NCBI RefSeq assembly: GCF_001995095.2
Contig: NZ_MTSD02000001.1
Coordinates: 248,001-312,000, forward strand
DNA length: 64,000 nt
Source: Oceanospirillum linum
GTDB taxonomy: Bacteria > Pseudomonadota > Gammaproteobacteria > Pseudomonadales > Halomonadaceae
Reading direction: 5' to 3'
The position numbers were made by a program, and so were the translations under genes. The notes below the pieces were generated by a model. That model did no database searches, was not told the DNA's origin, and worked only from the letters and a program-made list of their open reading frames with translations. This document shows, piece by piece, positions 50,150-60,871 of this stretch; the stretch's first letter is position 1, and every line of letters starts with the position of its first letter.

Positions 50150-51753
50150 TTACAGAAGAAGTTGTTGATCTGTCCCGGTTACAGTTCGCGATTACCGCAC
50201 TGTATCACTTTATCTTTGTACCTCTGACACTCGGCCTGGCTTTCCTCCTGGTCATTATGGAGTCTGTTTATGTGATGACCCGTAAGCAGGTCTACAAGGA
50301 TATGACTCAATTCTGGGGTAAGCTCTTTGGTATTAACTTTGCTCTTGGTGTGACAACAGGTCTCACCATGGAGTTCCAGTTTGGTACAAATTGGGCCTAC
50401 TATTCTCATTATGTAGGGGATATTTTTGGCGCTCCTCTCGCGATTGAGGGCCTGATGGCCTTCTTCCTGGAGTCCACTTTTATTGGTCTCTTCTTTTTTG
50501 GCTGGGATCGCCTCTCCCCCCGTCGCCACCTGATGGTGACTTTCCTGATGGCGCTGGGCTCCAATCTGTCTGCACTCTGGATTCTGATCGCCAATGGCTG
50601 GATGCAGAACCCGGTAGGTGCCGAGTTCAGCTATGAAACCATGCGTATGGAGATGACCAGCTTTGCTGATCTGGTGTTTAACCCGGTCGCTCAGGTGAAA
50701 TTTGTTCACACCGTGGCAGCAGGCTATGTAACAGGCTCTATGTTCGTTCTGAGTATCAGTGCTTATTACCTACTGAAAAAGCAGGATCTGCCTTTTGCCC
50801 GCCGTTCCTTTGCTATCGCGTCAGCCTTTGGCCTGGCGTCCATTTTATCAGTGATCATTCTGGGTGATGAGTCTGGCTACGAGCTGGGTGATGTTCAGAA
50901 AACCAAGCTAGCTGCAATTGAGGCCGAATGGGATACGCATCCGGCTCCGGCGTCTTTTACCCTGTTTGGTATCCCTGATCAGGAAAATCAGACCACAGAC
51001 TACGCCATTAAAATCCCCTATGCTCTGGGTCTGATCGCTACTCGTTCGCTGGACGAAGAAGTGACAGGTATTAAAGACCTGATCAAAGAGCATGAAGTAC
51101 GTATCCGTAACGGCATGGTCGCCTACGGTCTTTTGGTTAAGCTACGCTCAGGCCAAACCGACCCGGAAACCATCGCCGCCTTTGAGGACGTGAAGAAGGA
51201 TTTAGGATACGGTCTATTACTGAAACGCTATACAGAAAATGTGGTTGATGCCACTGAAGAGCAGATTCAGGCAGCAGCTCACGACACGATTCCTAATGTT
51301 GCACCTTTGTTCTGGAGTTTCCGCATTATGGTGGCTTCCGGCTTTACCATGTTGCTGATCTTTGCGTTGGCCTTCTACTTTAACGCAACCCGCAAGCTTG
51401 AAAGTAAGCGCCGATTCCTGAAAGCTGTTCTCTGGTCTCTTCCACTACCTTGGATCGCAGCAGAAACAGGCTGGGTAGTTGCTGAATACGGTCGCCAACC
51501 CTGGTCGATTGGTGAAATCCTGCCCACTCATCTCAGCACGTCTACACTGGAAGCTGGCAGCCTTTATACCAGTATTGGCGCTATTGTGGCCTTCTATACT
51601 CTCCTTCTGGTCATTGAGATGTTCCTGATGTTTAAATACGCCCGCCTTGGGCCTAGCGCTCTGCATACGGGCCGCTACCATTTTGAGCAGGGTGCAGCAA
51701 AGGATACATCCGATAAAGAAGACAAACCTGAAATCGCCGGAGGTGCGGCATGA
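50146..51753 (+). CDS. cydA: Cytochrome bd ubiquinol oxidase subunit I
   Basis: A 535-residue polytopic subunit carrying the hemes. Heme ligands His21 ([10 protein letters not shown]), His188 ([10 protein letters not shown]) and Met395 (FRIMVASGF) align with E. coli His19, His186 and Met393. GRQPW is at 449-453. A long quinol loop follows the fourth or fifth TM, so this is the long-Q-loop type. The oxidase reduces O2 at high affinity and helps resist NO, sulfide and peroxide. Confidence 0.95.
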   Translation: MITEEVVDLSRLQFAITALYHFIFVPLTLGLAFLLVIMESVYVMTRKQVYKDMTQFWGKLFGINFALGVTTGLTMEFQFGTNWAYYSHYVGDIFGAPLAIEGLMAFFLESTFIGLFFFGWDRLSPRRHLMVTFLMALGSNLSALWILIANGWMQNPVGAEFSYETMRMEMTSFADLVFNPVAQVKFVHTVAAGYVTGSMFVLSISAYYLLKKQDLPFARRSFAIASAFGLASILSVIILGDESGYELGDVQKTKLAAIEAEWDTHPAPASFTLFGIPDQENQTTDYAIKIPYALGLIATRSLDEEVTGIKDLIKEHEVRIRNGMVAYGLLVKLRSGQTDPETIAAFEDVKKDLGYGLLLKRYTENVVDATEEQIQAAAHDTIPNVAPLFWSFRIMVASGFTMLLIFALAFYFNATRKLESKRRFLKAVLWSLPLPWIAAETGWVVAEYGRQPWSIGEILPTHLSTSTLEAGSLYTSIGAIVAFYTLLLVIEMFLMFKYARLGPSALHTGRYHFEQGAAKDTSDKEDKPEIAGGAA

Positions 51754-52890
51754 TTCTGGATTATGAAACCCTGAAACTGGTCTGGTGGGTGCTTGTTGGC
51801 ATCCTTCTGGTCGGCTTTATGATTACTGATGGCTTCGATATGGGTGCAGGCATACTGCTACCGTTTCTGGGCAAGAATGATGCAGAGCGGCGCATTATCA
51901 TCAATACAGTAGGCCCTCACTGGGATGGTAACCAGGTCTGGTTTATCACCGCGGGGGGGTGCACTCTTCGCTGCCTGGCCTGCAGTATATGCTGTCGCAT
52001 TTTCCAGCTTCTACTTTGCCATGATGCTGGTACTGTTTGCTCTTTTCTTTCGTCCGGTAGGTTTTGACTATCGCAGTAAGATTGCCGACCCACGCTGGCG
52101 CAGCACCTGGGACTGGGGACTGTTTATCAGTGGTGCAGTTCCGGCACTGGTATTTGGCGTCGCCTTCGGTAACCTGCTACTTGGTGTTGATTTCTATCTG
52201 GATGATTTCCTGCGTCCACATTACACCGGCAGTTTCTTTGATCTTTTTCATCCTTTTGCCCTGATATGCGGCGTGGTCAGCCTGACGATGCTGGCAGCCC
52301 ATGGCGCAATCTGGCTTCAGATGCGTGCTGACAAAGTAGTGGCTGAGCGTGCCGGGCGCGCGGGTATTCTGATGTTGCTGGTTATGCTCGCAGCTTTTGC
52401 TGCAGGCGGTTTAGTACTCCTGAAGGGGCTGCCTGGCTTACACATTGATATGATGCCGCCGAAAGATGCATTACCCAACCCACTGAGCAAACAGGTTAGT
52501 GTGGTTGAAGATGGCTGGCTGGCAAACTACACCACCTATCGCTGGATGATTGCAGCGCCGGTTATCGCCTTTGTAACTGGTTTGCTAAGCTTGCTGTTGA
52601 TAAAAGCACGTCGCTCAGGACTGGCCTTTGCAACCCATAGCATTACAATGACCGCGATTATCTGTACTGCAGCTTTTTCATTATTCCCATTTGTACTGCC
52701 TTCGCTATCAAACCCGAACAGTAGTCTGACACTATGGGACGCAGCCTCCAGCCACTTGACACTGAATGTCATGTTTATCGCGGCTATGATCTTTGTACCC
52801 ATTATTCTGCTGTATACCCTATGGACTTACAAAGTGATGTGGGGACGTGTAACCAGCAAGCAGATTGATGGTAACCCACTGGCTTATTAA
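51750..52890 (+). CDS. cydB: Cytochrome bd ubiquinol oxidase subunit II, frameshifted
   Basis: The start frame (51750 on) reads [18 protein letters not shown] to [10 protein letters not shown] and then runs out of register; the rest ([20 protein letters not shown] to the end at 52890) is in the next frame. A run of seven Gs at 51953-51959 causes it; six Gs restore a continuous protein of about 379 residues. A real knockout would inactivate the oxidase, so sequencing error is the first explanation. ATGA overlap with cydA. Confidence 0.85.
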
Positions 52891-52978
52891 GCTCTGTATT
52901 GGTAAAAGAGCCTGACTGACAACTAAGACAAGAGGAAGCCGCCTTTGAAAGATAAGCGGCTCTCTCAGGAGAAATGAT

Positions 52979-53098
52979 ATGTGGTATTTTGCCTGGATTT
53001 TGGGTGTATTACTGGCGATCTCATTCGGTATTATCAATGCGATGTGGTTAGAGTCAGACCCAGATTTTGACCTGGATAATGATCAGCCTCAAGTCTGA
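52979..53098 (+). CDS. cydX: Cytochrome bd small subunit CydX
   Basis: A 39-residue single-TM subunit. MWYFAWILGVLLAISFGIIN and AMWLE match the CydX family exactly in pattern (WYFxWxLG-L-A, then AMWxE). SD AGGAGA precedes the ATG. CydX stabilises the hemes of CydAB. Confidence 0.93.
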   Translation: MWYFAWILGVLLAISFGIINAMWLESDPDFDLDNDQPQV

Positions 53099-53177
53099 GG
53101 CTATATCTTTAGCCAGCAACCCTAGCCGGGTGCTGGCTTTTCTGACGAAGCCCCCCTTCCCTTCAGGAACTGCTGTT

Positions 53178-53456
53178 ATGACAATTCCTTACCCACGCTC
53201 CCGCTGGACACAAGCGTTATCTCTTATCAGTGCTATCATAATCAGTGTTGTACTGACCGCCTACCCAAGATTGATAGCCGACTCCATTCATGAAGTGGAT
53301 CATGGCTTGTTCACTCTGTTTATGTGGGCAATTAGTGCAGGATTTATTCATGGCGTTGGTTTTGAACCCAAAGCCATCATCTGGCGACTGATATTTAACC
53401 CCATCATTGCCTGGCTGATCATTGTATATGGCCTGGTTGAGTATCTGATTTATTAA
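53178..53456 (+). CDS. ybgE: Cyd operon protein YbgE
   Basis: A 92-residue inner-membrane protein with about three hydrophobic helices. HGLFTLFMWAISAGFIHGVG and FEPKAIIWRLIFNPI match E. coli YbgE (HGLLLMWAVCAGVIHGVGF). I use ATG 53178 because family similarity starts there. Function in bd oxidase assembly is unproven. Confidence 0.87.
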   Translation: MTIPYPRSRWTQALSLISAIIISVVLTAYPRLIADSIHEVDHGLFTLFMWAISAGFIHGVGFEPKAIIWRLIFNPIIAWLIIVYGLVEYLIY

Positions 53457-53611
53457 GAATGCCTGATAGCCTAACAAGCCACCGATCAAATCTGCGAAAA
53501 AATACGCACCCTATTTTTCATAGCTTCTTTAAGTCTGCCAACACTTGCACTTAAAAAGGTTGTTATCTAAATTTAGAAGGTACTGCAAAAATCACTCAAG
53601 GAGGAAGTGAT

Positions 53612-54565
53612 ATGTCCTGCAATGGAAACCTGATCAAGGCTAACGGCCTCACAAAATATTCTGCAAAAGCGAAACAGAGCCGGCGTTATCGGATAATCTG
53701 CGGCTTAGGGGCCCTCTCTTTGTTTGCCCCCTCCAGTCTATGGGGCGGTACACTTCCCCCTCCATCCGATAACTCCCCCTTGCCACTCATGCTGGCTAAG
53801 CACTACCAACAACAGGACAATATCCGAGACTACTGGGTGAGCGAAAAACTCGATGGCGTAAGAGCCTTCTGGGATGGTTCACAACTCAAAACCCGACAAG
53901 GTAATCCTATCCATGCCCCCCAATCAATGCTGAATGCCCTGCCCAGGACGCCTCTGGATGGTGAACTCTGGCTGGGCCGTGGTCGCTTTGCAGAAGTTTC
54001 AGGCCTGGTACGTCAACATGAACCCGTGGCAGCCGACTGGGCTGATATTCAGTATCGCATCTTTGATCTGCCAGACCAGCTCACCCCTTTTGACCAGCGG
54101 GTAAGAGCTATCGAAGAGCTTTGCCAACAGCTAAATCTACCCTGGTTACAGCCGGTACATCAGTTCCGCCTGCCTGACCGCGAAGCCCTGAACCAATATC
54201 TGGAGCAGCTCACAGAAGAGGGAGCAGAAGGTCTTATGCTGCACAGAGGCAGTGCTCTGTACCAGGTTGGGCGCTCCGATGATCTGATGAAAGTAAAACT
54301 CTACGAAGATGCAGAAGCCGTTGTTTTAGGCTATACCGAAGGTAAGGGCCAGTTTACCGGCATGATGGGGGCGCTGAGGGTTCGGCTGGCGGATGGCCGG
54401 GAGATAAAAATAGGCAGCGGGTTCAGTCATGCTGAACGCAGAACACCACCATCAATTGGCAGTGTTATCACCTATCGTTACAACGGTCAAACCTCCACCG
54501 GACTACCCCGTTTCGCACGTTTTATGCGCATCCGGGATGACTACGAAGCAAGGGATTTGAAGTAA
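53612..54565 (+). CDS. Periplasmic ATP-dependent DNA ligase (LigE-type)
   Basis: A 317-residue minimal ligase. The N-terminal 45 residues include a signal-like hydrophobic segment (IICGLGALSLFAPSSLWG), then a nucleotidyltransferase domain with motif I VSEKLDGVRAFWDG (adenylated Lys79), LDGELWLGRGRF (motif III region), EGLMLH (motif IV) and LMKVKLY (motif V), and an OB domain ending GxPRFARFMRIRDD. Lig E enzymes seal nicks outside the cytoplasm and are linked to DNA uptake or biofilm DNA. Monocistronic. Confidence 0.83.
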   Translation: MSCNGNLIKANGLTKYSAKAKQSRRYRIICGLGALSLFAPSSLWGGTLPPPSDNSPLPLMLAKHYQQQDNIRDYWVSEKLDGVRAFWDGSQLKTRQGNPIHAPQSMLNALPRTPLDGELWLGRGRFAEVSGLVRQHEPVAADWADIQYRIFDLPDQLTPFDQRVRAIEELCQQLNLPWLQPVHQFRLPDREALNQYLEQLTEEGAEGLMLHRGSALYQVGRSDDLMKVKLYEDAEAVVLGYTEGKGQFTGMMGALRVRLADGREIKIGSGFSHAERRTPPSIGSVITYRYNGQTSTGLPRFARFMRIRDDYEARDLK

Positions 54566-54583
54566 AGGCTTACATAAAATCAG

Positions 54584-54619
54584 AAAAGGCTCCTCGGCGA
54601 GAAGCACGGGAGCCTTTTT
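54584..54619. terminator. Terminator between ligase and alr
   Basis: AAAAGGCTC (54584-54592) pairs with GAGCCTTTT (54610-54618), with a T5 run; bidirectional between convergent genes. Confidence 0.8.
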
Positions 54620-54640
54620 CAGCAAAGTAACCTGGGCAAG

Positions 54641-55720
54641 TTACTTTTTATAAATCCGTGGAACACGGGATGTGATACCGGTAAACAGGGTATAAGATAT
54701 GGTATCCGAACAGGCAGCAACCTGATTCACATCCACCTGTTCACCCCATAGCTCAACAGGATCACCGATTTTTGCCTCCGGTTGATCCGTTAGATCAAGG
54801 GTCATCATATCCATAGAGACCTTACCGATAAGCCGGGTCATCTTGCCATTCACCGCCACAGGCGTACCATCAATGGCATGGCGGGGATAACCATCGGCAT
54901 ACCCCATAGCGACAACACCCACACGGGTTGGTTGCTCAGAGGTAAATCGACGCCCATAACCCACAGGCTCACCTGCAGGAAGTTCACGGATAGCAATAAT
55001 CTCAGAACTCAGGGTCATCACGGGTTTCAGACGGGCGGCATTTTCAGTTTGCTGATCCAGTGGTGAGGCACCATACAGCATGATACCGGGGCGCACCCAA
55101 TCACCGTGGGCTTCCGGCCAGTGTAGGGTTACTGCGGAGTTTGCCATACAGTGCTGCAGACCAAAACGGTCACAGGCAGCATGGAAATTAGCCATCTGAG
55201 TTTGAGTGTACTCACACTCCAGCTCATCGGCACAGGCAAAGTGCGTCATCGCGATCACATCTGAAATATGATCCATCTTCTGTAAACGCTCAACCGCTTT
55301 AGCAAAACCTTCTGCATCAAACCCCAAACGATGCATACCAGAGTCAAATTTCACCAAAACCGGTAACGGCTGAGAAAAAGCATGCTGCTCCAGAGCTTCC
55401 AGCTGCCACTCACTGTGTACGGCAGTCATCATCCGGTACTTATCAACAAACTCCAGCTCATCGGCGGTAAAAAAACCTTCCAACAGAACCACGGGCTGCT
55501 TAATACCGTTTTCAGCCAGCTGCAATGCCTCTTCAATGCAGGCAACACCAAATGCATCGGCCACATCCGACAGATATTCTGCTGCTTCTACCGCACCATG
55601 GCCATATGCATTCGCCTTAATAATGGCTACAGCCTTACGGCCCGGAGCCAGTTCTTTTGCCAACAGATAGTTATGCTTTAATGCAGTCAGATCAATTACA
55701 GCTTTTGCCGCCCGCGCCAT
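54641..55720 (-). CDS. alr: Alanine racemase
   Basis: A 359-residue PLP enzyme. PLP-binding Lys35 in AIIKANAYGHGAVE, then MHRLGFD, VRPGIMLYGASPL and the catalytic Tyr region VGYGRRFTSE and VAMGYADGYPR; C-terminal SMDMMTLDLTD and YTLFTGITSRVPR. Near ridA and dadA it probably serves D-alanine catabolism (DadX role) as well as wall synthesis. Confidence 0.93.
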   Translation of the reverse strand: MARAAKAVIDLTALKHNYLLAKELAPGRKAVAIIKANAYGHGAVEAAEYLSDVADAFGVACIEEALQLAENGIKQPVVLLEGFFTADELEFVDKYRMMTAVHSEWQLEALEQHAFSQPLPVLVKFDSGMHRLGFDAEGFAKAVERLQKMDHISDVIAMTHFACADELECEYTQTQMANFHAACDRFGLQHCMANSAVTLHWPEAHGDWVRPGIMLYGASPLDQQTENAARLKPVMTLSSEIIAIRELPAGEPVGYGRRFTSEQPTRVGVVAMGYADGYPRHAIDGTPVAVNGKMTRLIGKVSMDMMTLDLTDQPEAKIGDPVELWGEQVDVNQVAACSDTISYTLFTGITSRVPRIYKK

Positions 55721-55869
55721 GAGCAGGTCTCCATCTCGTTATGATATTGAGTGTCAGATACAGGATTTTGCAGTACAAAAATCAGGAAAGAAACAGAGCG
55801 GTCTACTCTAGCGCAAACAGCTCTGTCACGCAGCGCATCAGGCACTGCATGAGCAAAAAAACGGTTGAA

Positions 55870-56253
55870 TTAAAGTGCCAGAATGCCTTCAACTTCAACA
55901 TCAACCCCTTTAGGCAGCTCTTTAACGCCCAGTGCGGCACGAGCCGGGTAAGGTGCAGAGAAGTAACGCTCCATCACTTCGTTAACCTTGGCAAAGTTAC
56001 CCAGGTCTGGCATATAGATATTCAGCTTAACAACGTTCTCCAGAGAACCGCCTGCCGCTTCAGCAACAGCCTTCAGGTTTTCAAACACCTGCACTGTCTG
56101 CGCTTCAAAGGATTCCGTAATCACTTCCATTGTTTCAGGGTTCAGAGGAATTTGGCCAGACATAAAGACCAGATTACCTACCTGTACCGCCTGTGAGTAT
56201 GGGCCAATTGCTGCAGGAGCATTATCAGAATGAATGATTTTTTTATCTGCCAT
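55870..56253 (-). CDS. ridA: RidA family enamine/imine deaminase
   Basis: A 127-residue protein that hydrolyses reactive 2-aminoacrylate and other imines. Motifs: [24 protein letters not shown], the active-site Arg in [18 protein letters not shown]. It is placed between dadA and alr, where DadA releases imino acids, so a clean-up role is likely. SD AGAGG precedes the ATG. Confidence 0.93.
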   Translation of the reverse strand: MADKKIIHSDNAPAAIGPYSQAVQVGNLVFMSGQIPLNPETMEVITESFEAQTVQVFENLKAVAEAAGGSLENVVKLNIYMPDLGNFAKVNEVMERYFSAPYPARAALGVKELPKGVDVEVEGILAL

Positions 56254-56369
56254 GGTAAAAAAGCCTCTTTTAGAGCAGTGTATGATAAGTCATAAAAAAG
56301 GCAGGCCCGAAGACCTACCTAAGCACAAGATGTGAGTAAGAACAGAACAACAAGTGCAAAAACTTTGCA

Positions 56370-56390
56370 GGCTGAAGCCTTACTTCAGCC
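56370..56390 (-). promoter_or_regulatory. Hairpin after dadA
   Basis: GGCTGAAG-N5-CTTCAGCC downstream of the dadA stop, followed on the minus strand by a short T-run some 6 bases later. A weak terminator or attenuator between dadA and ridA. Confidence 0.45.
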
Positions 56391-56399
56391 TTAGGAAAA

Positions 56400-57653
56400 T
56401 CAGTTGTAGCGGGCAACATCCAGATCAGCCGGATCAATACCTGTTTCATTACCTGAGATCAGGTCTGCCAGCAAACGTGAGGAGCCACAGGACATGGTCC
56501 AACCCAGGGTTCCGTGACCAGTATTCAGGGACAAGTTAGAGAACTTAGTTTTACCAATGATAGGTGTACCATCCGGTGTCATTGGCCGCAGACCTGTCCA
56601 GTATTCAGCCTGAGAAATATCCCCGCCATCCGGGAACACATCAGAAACGACCATGGAAATAGTATCCAGGCGCTTCTGTGGCATCTCCAGGTTATAGCCA
56701 GACAATTCAGCGGTACCTGCCACACGAATACGGTCATCAAAACGGGTAATCGCAACCTTATAGGTTTCATCCATGACAGTAGAAGCCGGTGCCGCATCAT
56801 AATCCGTGATCGGCATCGTCAAGGAGTACCCTTTAATCGGGTAAACTGGCAGGTCAATACCCACCTGCTTCATCAGCTGACGGGAGAAACTCCCCATGGC
56901 AACAACATAGTGATCAGCTGTCAGCGTGCCAGCGGATGTCTTAACCCCTGTCACCTCTCCGGCTTTATCCTGCAGGCCGTGGATCTCAGTATCAAACATA
57001 AATTTCACGCCCATCTCTTTACAGAGATCGGCTAGCTTGTTGGTAAAGGCGTAACAGTCACCGGTCTGGTCTCCCACCATACGCAGGCCACCAACAAACT
57101 TATCTTTCACACGGCCCAAAGCAGGTTCGTATTGCAGGACGCCATCCATATCCAGTTCCTGGAAATCAACACCAAAGTCACGCAGCACAGCAATATCTTT
57201 CTGAACAGCCTCAACCTGTTTCTCAGTCCGGAACAACTGGGTCAGACCTTGCTGACGATCCTCGTAACGGATGCCGGTTTCTTCTCGAAGCGCATCGATT
57301 GAAAGGCGTGCGTATTCAGATACACGTACCATACGAGCTTTGTTAACGGCGTAACGGCTCTCGGTACAGTTAGCCAGCATCTGTGTCATCCAGGCGTATT
57401 GGAACGGATCCAGTGTAGCGGACATTTTCAGAGGCGCATGTGTCTGAGTCAGCCACTTCATCGCCTTAAAAGGGATACCCGGTGCCGCCCAGGGAGTGGA
57501 GTAACCAAATGAAACCTGCCCCGCATTCGCATGACTGGTTTCCATAGCAGGAGAATCCTGACGGTCAACAACGGTTACCTCATGGCCCTGTTTTGCCAAA
57601 TAGTACGCTGTGGTAACACCCACAACACCGCTACCTAAAATCAGAATATTCAT
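56400..57653 (-). CDS. dadA: D-amino acid dehydrogenase small subunit
   Basis: A 417-residue FAD enzyme oxidising D-alanine and other D-amino acids to 2-oxoacids at the membrane. N-terminal [20 protein letters not shown] with the FAD motif, then [42 protein letters not shown] and the C-terminal [14 protein letters not shown] and [15 protein letters not shown] use ATG 57653, which follows GGAG and starts at the FAD fold; an upstream start at 57689 adds 12 residues without support. Start of the dadA-ridA-alr group. Confidence 0.93.
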   Translation of the reverse strand: MNILILGSGVVGVTTAYYLAKQGHEVTVVDRQDSPAMETSHANAGQVSFGYSTPWAAPGIPFKAMKWLTQTHAPLKMSATLDPFQYAWMTQMLANCTESRYAVNKARMVRVSEYARLSIDALREETGIRYEDRQQGLTQLFRTEKQVEAVQKDIAVLRDFGVDFQELDMDGVLQYEPALGRVKDKFVGGLRMVGDQTGDCYAFTNKLADLCKEMGVKFMFDTEIHGLQDKAGEVTGVKTSAGTLTADHYVVAMGSFSRQLMKQVGIDLPVYPIKGYSLTMPITDYDAAPASTVMDETYKVAITRFDDRIRVAGTAELSGYNLEMPQKRLDTISMVVSDVFPDGGDISQAEYWTGLRPMTPDGTPIIGKTKFSNLSLNTGHGTLGWTMSCGSSRLLADLISGNETGIDPADLDVARYN

Positions 57654-58328
57654 ACGTATCCACTCCAAAGAGTCCTGGCTTTCACTCACCAGACAGGTTT
57701 AAAACGAAGTTGTTGTTTTTCTGGCAAGCCTCTAAGGAACAGATGATTTTCCTAAACAAAAGCAACTAACCAGCGAATACGCATAGATTATTATACTTCA
57801 ACCAAAAAATGACACTTATTTAAACCTATAAAAAAGACTAAAAAACCTTTAAAAACAACAACAACAGAAAAAACCATCTGTCTCCAAATCAAAAACCAGC
57901 TTATATATCCATAAGTAGGTAGGACGCCTGAAATACGGCGCCGCCCAGAAAGCTTTTAAAGAGGTTGTCGAAGGCCGGGCAGCACAATGTGTCTTATAGA
58001 CCCGAAGACATTGGGTCACCAGAACAACAGGAGAAATGGATAAAGATGAAAAAAAACAGATTTACAACAAGAAAAAAGGGCAGGATCGAAATTGAGTTAT
58101 GGGAGGAAAAAAGACATGCAGATTTTATTTGTACACTCAGGGGCCAAGCTTTATAAAACCCGACCTAACGCGGGAGTTCAGTGCTGACAAGATAGTCAGC
58201 ATCCTTGCCGACCATACCCCACATCACCTCCATGTGTGGCGTATCATAGGTCGAAAATAGCGTAGAAAATACTATTTCAAACCCTAAAAAACCCAAGGGA
58301 ATTCCCTAGTTAGAGCATTTTAGTGGAT
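57654..58328. other. Long gap dadA/dinG, no supported gene
   Basis: About 675 bases with no recognisable protein. The only frame of size begins with TTG at 57965 (63 codons, no homology seen). The first 200 bases are AT-rich and probably hold the dadA promoter. I see no riboswitch I can name. Confidence 0.5.
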
Positions 58329-60473
58329 TTAAAATGCTCGCCTGAAAGGCGGTAAACTATTTAAAATCTGTTTGCCATAGCGTTTAGTCTGCACCCGGCG
58401 ATCTAATAACGAGATCCTGCCGGTATCCGACTCCGTTCTCAGCAAACGCCCCACGGCCTGAACCAACCGAATTGACGCATCCGGAACCGTGATCTGCAGG
58501 AAAGGATTACCACCTTTCGCTTCGATCCACTCAGACAGAGTCTTTTCCACAGGATCATCCGGTACTGAAAATGGAATGCGGGTAATCACGACATGGGAAA
58601 GATATTTTCCGGGCAGATCGATACCTTCAGCAAAACTGGCAAGGCCAAAAATAATACTGCCTTCATCCTTATCAACACGGCTACGATGTCGCTCCAAAAG
58701 CACCTGTTTAGTGAGATCATCCTGAACCAGAATGGAGTTTACTAAGTGGGCAGGCATTTTATCCAGCACATCCCGCATCTGGCGACGGGAAGAGAAAAGC
58801 ACCAAAGTACCTTCATCAGTAATAACTTTATTTTTGATGAAGCTGACAATCTGACGGGTATGGAGGTCAGCCTGGGTTGGATCGCAAGCCTCTTCCGGCA
58901 GTTCCAAAACACCGTTGGAGGCAAAGTCGAACGGGCTAGGCACGACAAGACAGTCCGCATCTTCCGGGAGTCCTGCACGGGTGCGAATGCGCTCAAAACT
59001 TCCCAAAGCTGTCAGAGTAGCGGATGAAAGCACGGCTCCAAAGCAGGGCTGCCAGAGGTTTCGGGCCAGCGTGCCTGCAGCGCTGATGGGGCTGCAGGAT
59101 ACCTCCAGATCAATATCGACCTGTTGATTCTGCAGCGTAATCCAGCGTGCAATCGGCATAACATCCTCTGCCTGAGGCGTGGCATACATCCCCCAAAGCT
59201 CCCAGGCAGCCACTGAGCGACTATGCAGCATGGTTGCCAGAGGTAGCCATTGCTCCCCTTCCTCACGCCCCAAAGGGCCAGAGGTTTCCGGGTCCATGGC
59301 ATCTTTTAGCTGCTTAACCATAATCTCAAGTTTCTGACACAAGCCGGCAAAGCTTATCTTCAGATTCAAAGCACTCTGAACGAGTGCTTCCGGGACAACC
59401 CCTTTCTCAAAACGATGGACCGGGCGAATATCCCGATCCATGTTCTCCGGTGAGAACTGAGTGATTTCATGCAACTGGCGATAACACTCCGCCAGCTCCA
59501 CCTCAAGATTATTCAGAATGTCCGGCAGCTGATTCAGCTGTTTCACAATCAGAGGGTCCTGCCCCAATTCACTGTTCAGGTCCGATAGTGACTTTTTCAG
59601 CAACCGTAACCACTGCAGAGAAGCGTTCACACGGAAGCTTCCGGCAAAATGATCAATTGCTTTATCCGGCAAGTGGTGGCCTTCGTCAAAAATATAAATG
59701 GTATCCTGAGGGTCTGGCAGCACAATACCTCCACCCAAAGACAGATCCGCCAGCACCAGATCGTGATTCGCCACGATAATATCCGCATCATCCAGTTCGT
59801 TACGGGCTTTGAAGAAGGCGCAGCTGCTAAAGTTGCTGCAGCGACGATTAGTGCACTGATTATGGTCCGTGGTAATGCGCCGCCAAACCGGCTCTTCAAG
59901 GGAGTCCTTCCAGCTATCCCTGTCACCTTCCCATTTGCCGGACAAATAATGCTGGGCCATCTCCTGATAAAGTGCAGTCGCTTCTTTTGATGTATTAGTC
60001 TGCAGAAACTCATCAAACAGAGAAAGCGTACTCTGGGCAGGATCAGCGCCGTTAGCATCTTCTAAGGCCTGCTCAAGACGGCTCAGGCACAGATAGCGGC
60101 TGCGACCTTTTGCCAGAGCATATTTAAACTGAATTTCAGCATAGGTTTTCAGGTCCGGCAAATCTTTAAAGATCAGCTGCTCCTGTAATGCAACTGTTGC
60201 GGTGGATACTACAATGCGCTTGTCACGCTCTTTCGCGACCGGTAGTGATGACACCAGATAAGCCAGAGTTTTACCGGTACCGGTACCGGCCTCAATGGCG
60301 CAAACATGAGGGCCAGATGTGCGTATACCATCTGACGCAGTCTGGATATTACCCAGTGTACGGGCGATCTGAGCCACCATAAGACGCTGCCCTTGTCGGG
60401 CTCTCAGCTCACGGTTTTTCAGGAAGGTAGAATAGGCAGTCTGGATATCAGATTTGATGGCGTCGGTAAGCAT
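58329..60473 (-). CDS. dinG: ATP-dependent DNA helicase DinG
   Basis: A 714-residue SF2, XPD-like 5'-3' helicase. Walker A EAGTGTGKTLAYL, an iron-sulfur cysteine set (CTNRRCSNFSSCAF), DEGHH (motif II), VNASLQWLR, LFSSRRQMRDVL, IIFGLASFAEGIDLPG and QAVGRLLRTESD. It removes R-loops and helps after DNA damage. Start ATG 60473 follows AGAGG; an upstream codon at 60500 is rejected. Length matches E. coli DinG (716). Confidence 0.93.
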   Translation of the reverse strand: MLTDAIKSDIQTAYSTFLKNRELRARQGQRLMVAQIARTLGNIQTASDGIRTSGPHVCAIEAGTGTGKTLAYLVSSLPVAKERDKRIVVSTATVALQEQLIFKDLPDLKTYAEIQFKYALAKGRSRYLCLSRLEQALEDANGADPAQSTLSLFDEFLQTNTSKEATALYQEMAQHYLSGKWEGDRDSWKDSLEEPVWRRITTDHNQCTNRRCSNFSSCAFFKARNELDDADIIVANHDLVLADLSLGGGIVLPDPQDTIYIFDEGHHLPDKAIDHFAGSFRVNASLQWLRLLKKSLSDLNSELGQDPLIVKQLNQLPDILNNLEVELAECYRQLHEITQFSPENMDRDIRPVHRFEKGVVPEALVQSALNLKISFAGLCQKLEIMVKQLKDAMDPETSGPLGREEGEQWLPLATMLHSRSVAAWELWGMYATPQAEDVMPIARWITLQNQQVDIDLEVSCSPISAAGTLARNLWQPCFGAVLSSATLTALGSFERIRTRAGLPEDADCLVVPSPFDFASNGVLELPEEACDPTQADLHTRQIVSFIKNKVITDEGTLVLFSSRRQMRDVLDKMPAHLVNSILVQDDLTKQVLLERHRSRVDKDEGSIIFGLASFAEGIDLPGKYLSHVVITRIPFSVPDDPVEKTLSEWIEAKGGNPFLQITVPDASIRLVQAVGRLLRTESDTGRISLLDRRVQTKRYGKQILNSLPPFRRAF

Positions 60474-60589
60474 GCTGGCCTCTTTTCGATAAGGCAACAA
60501 TTTTACCCGATGGTACTCTGCGGTAACAGCTTATTCCAAGGAAGGCTGAAGGCAGCCAGTGAATCGGCTACCTTGTTTATCAGAGACGA

Positions 60590-60844
60590 TTACCCCTGAA
60601 GCTCAGCTTCAGCTGCAGAGAGTATCGTTTTCAATGCCTGAGCATGCTCTGTTGCTGTATGCCCAAGGGAGGTCAGATAACCACCATCCTCCTGAGTAAT
60701 AAGACCTTTCTCAAACAAACGGCAGGTTGCTGCAATCAGATCCGGTTCGGCATTGGAATGAACCTTAATCCCCTCCTGCATAGAACTGAGATTAAACTGG
60801 AGTAACACGTTAATTTCCTGATGTTGCGCTTCACTTAACAGCAT
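60590..60844 (-). CDS. TIGR02647 family protein
   Basis: An 84-residue protein of an uncharacterised family common in Pseudomonas and relatives. INVLLQFNLSSMQEGIKVHS, LFEKGLITQEDGGYLTSLGH and AEHAQALKTIL match closely. It looks like a small helical/winged DNA-binding-like fold. I use ATG 60844; a GTG at 60871 is less likely. Three 18-base repeats lie just upstream. Confidence 0.85.
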   Translation of the reverse strand: MLLSEAQHQEINVLLQFNLSSMQEGIKVHSNAEPDLIAATCRLFEKGLITQEDGGYLTSLGHTATEHAQALKTILSAAEAELQG

Positions 60845-60871
60845 AGAGGTTGCCTCATTTATTGTTATCAC

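Noticed and set aside
51948-51962. Programmed ribosomal frameshift in cydB
   Set aside because: No stimulatory stem or SD found by eye, and the family is not known to use one; an indel in a G-run is simpler.
57965-58156. A 63-codon plus-strand frame between dadA and dinG
   Set aside because: TTG start, no good SD, low-complexity basic composition and no recognisable family; not reported as a gene.
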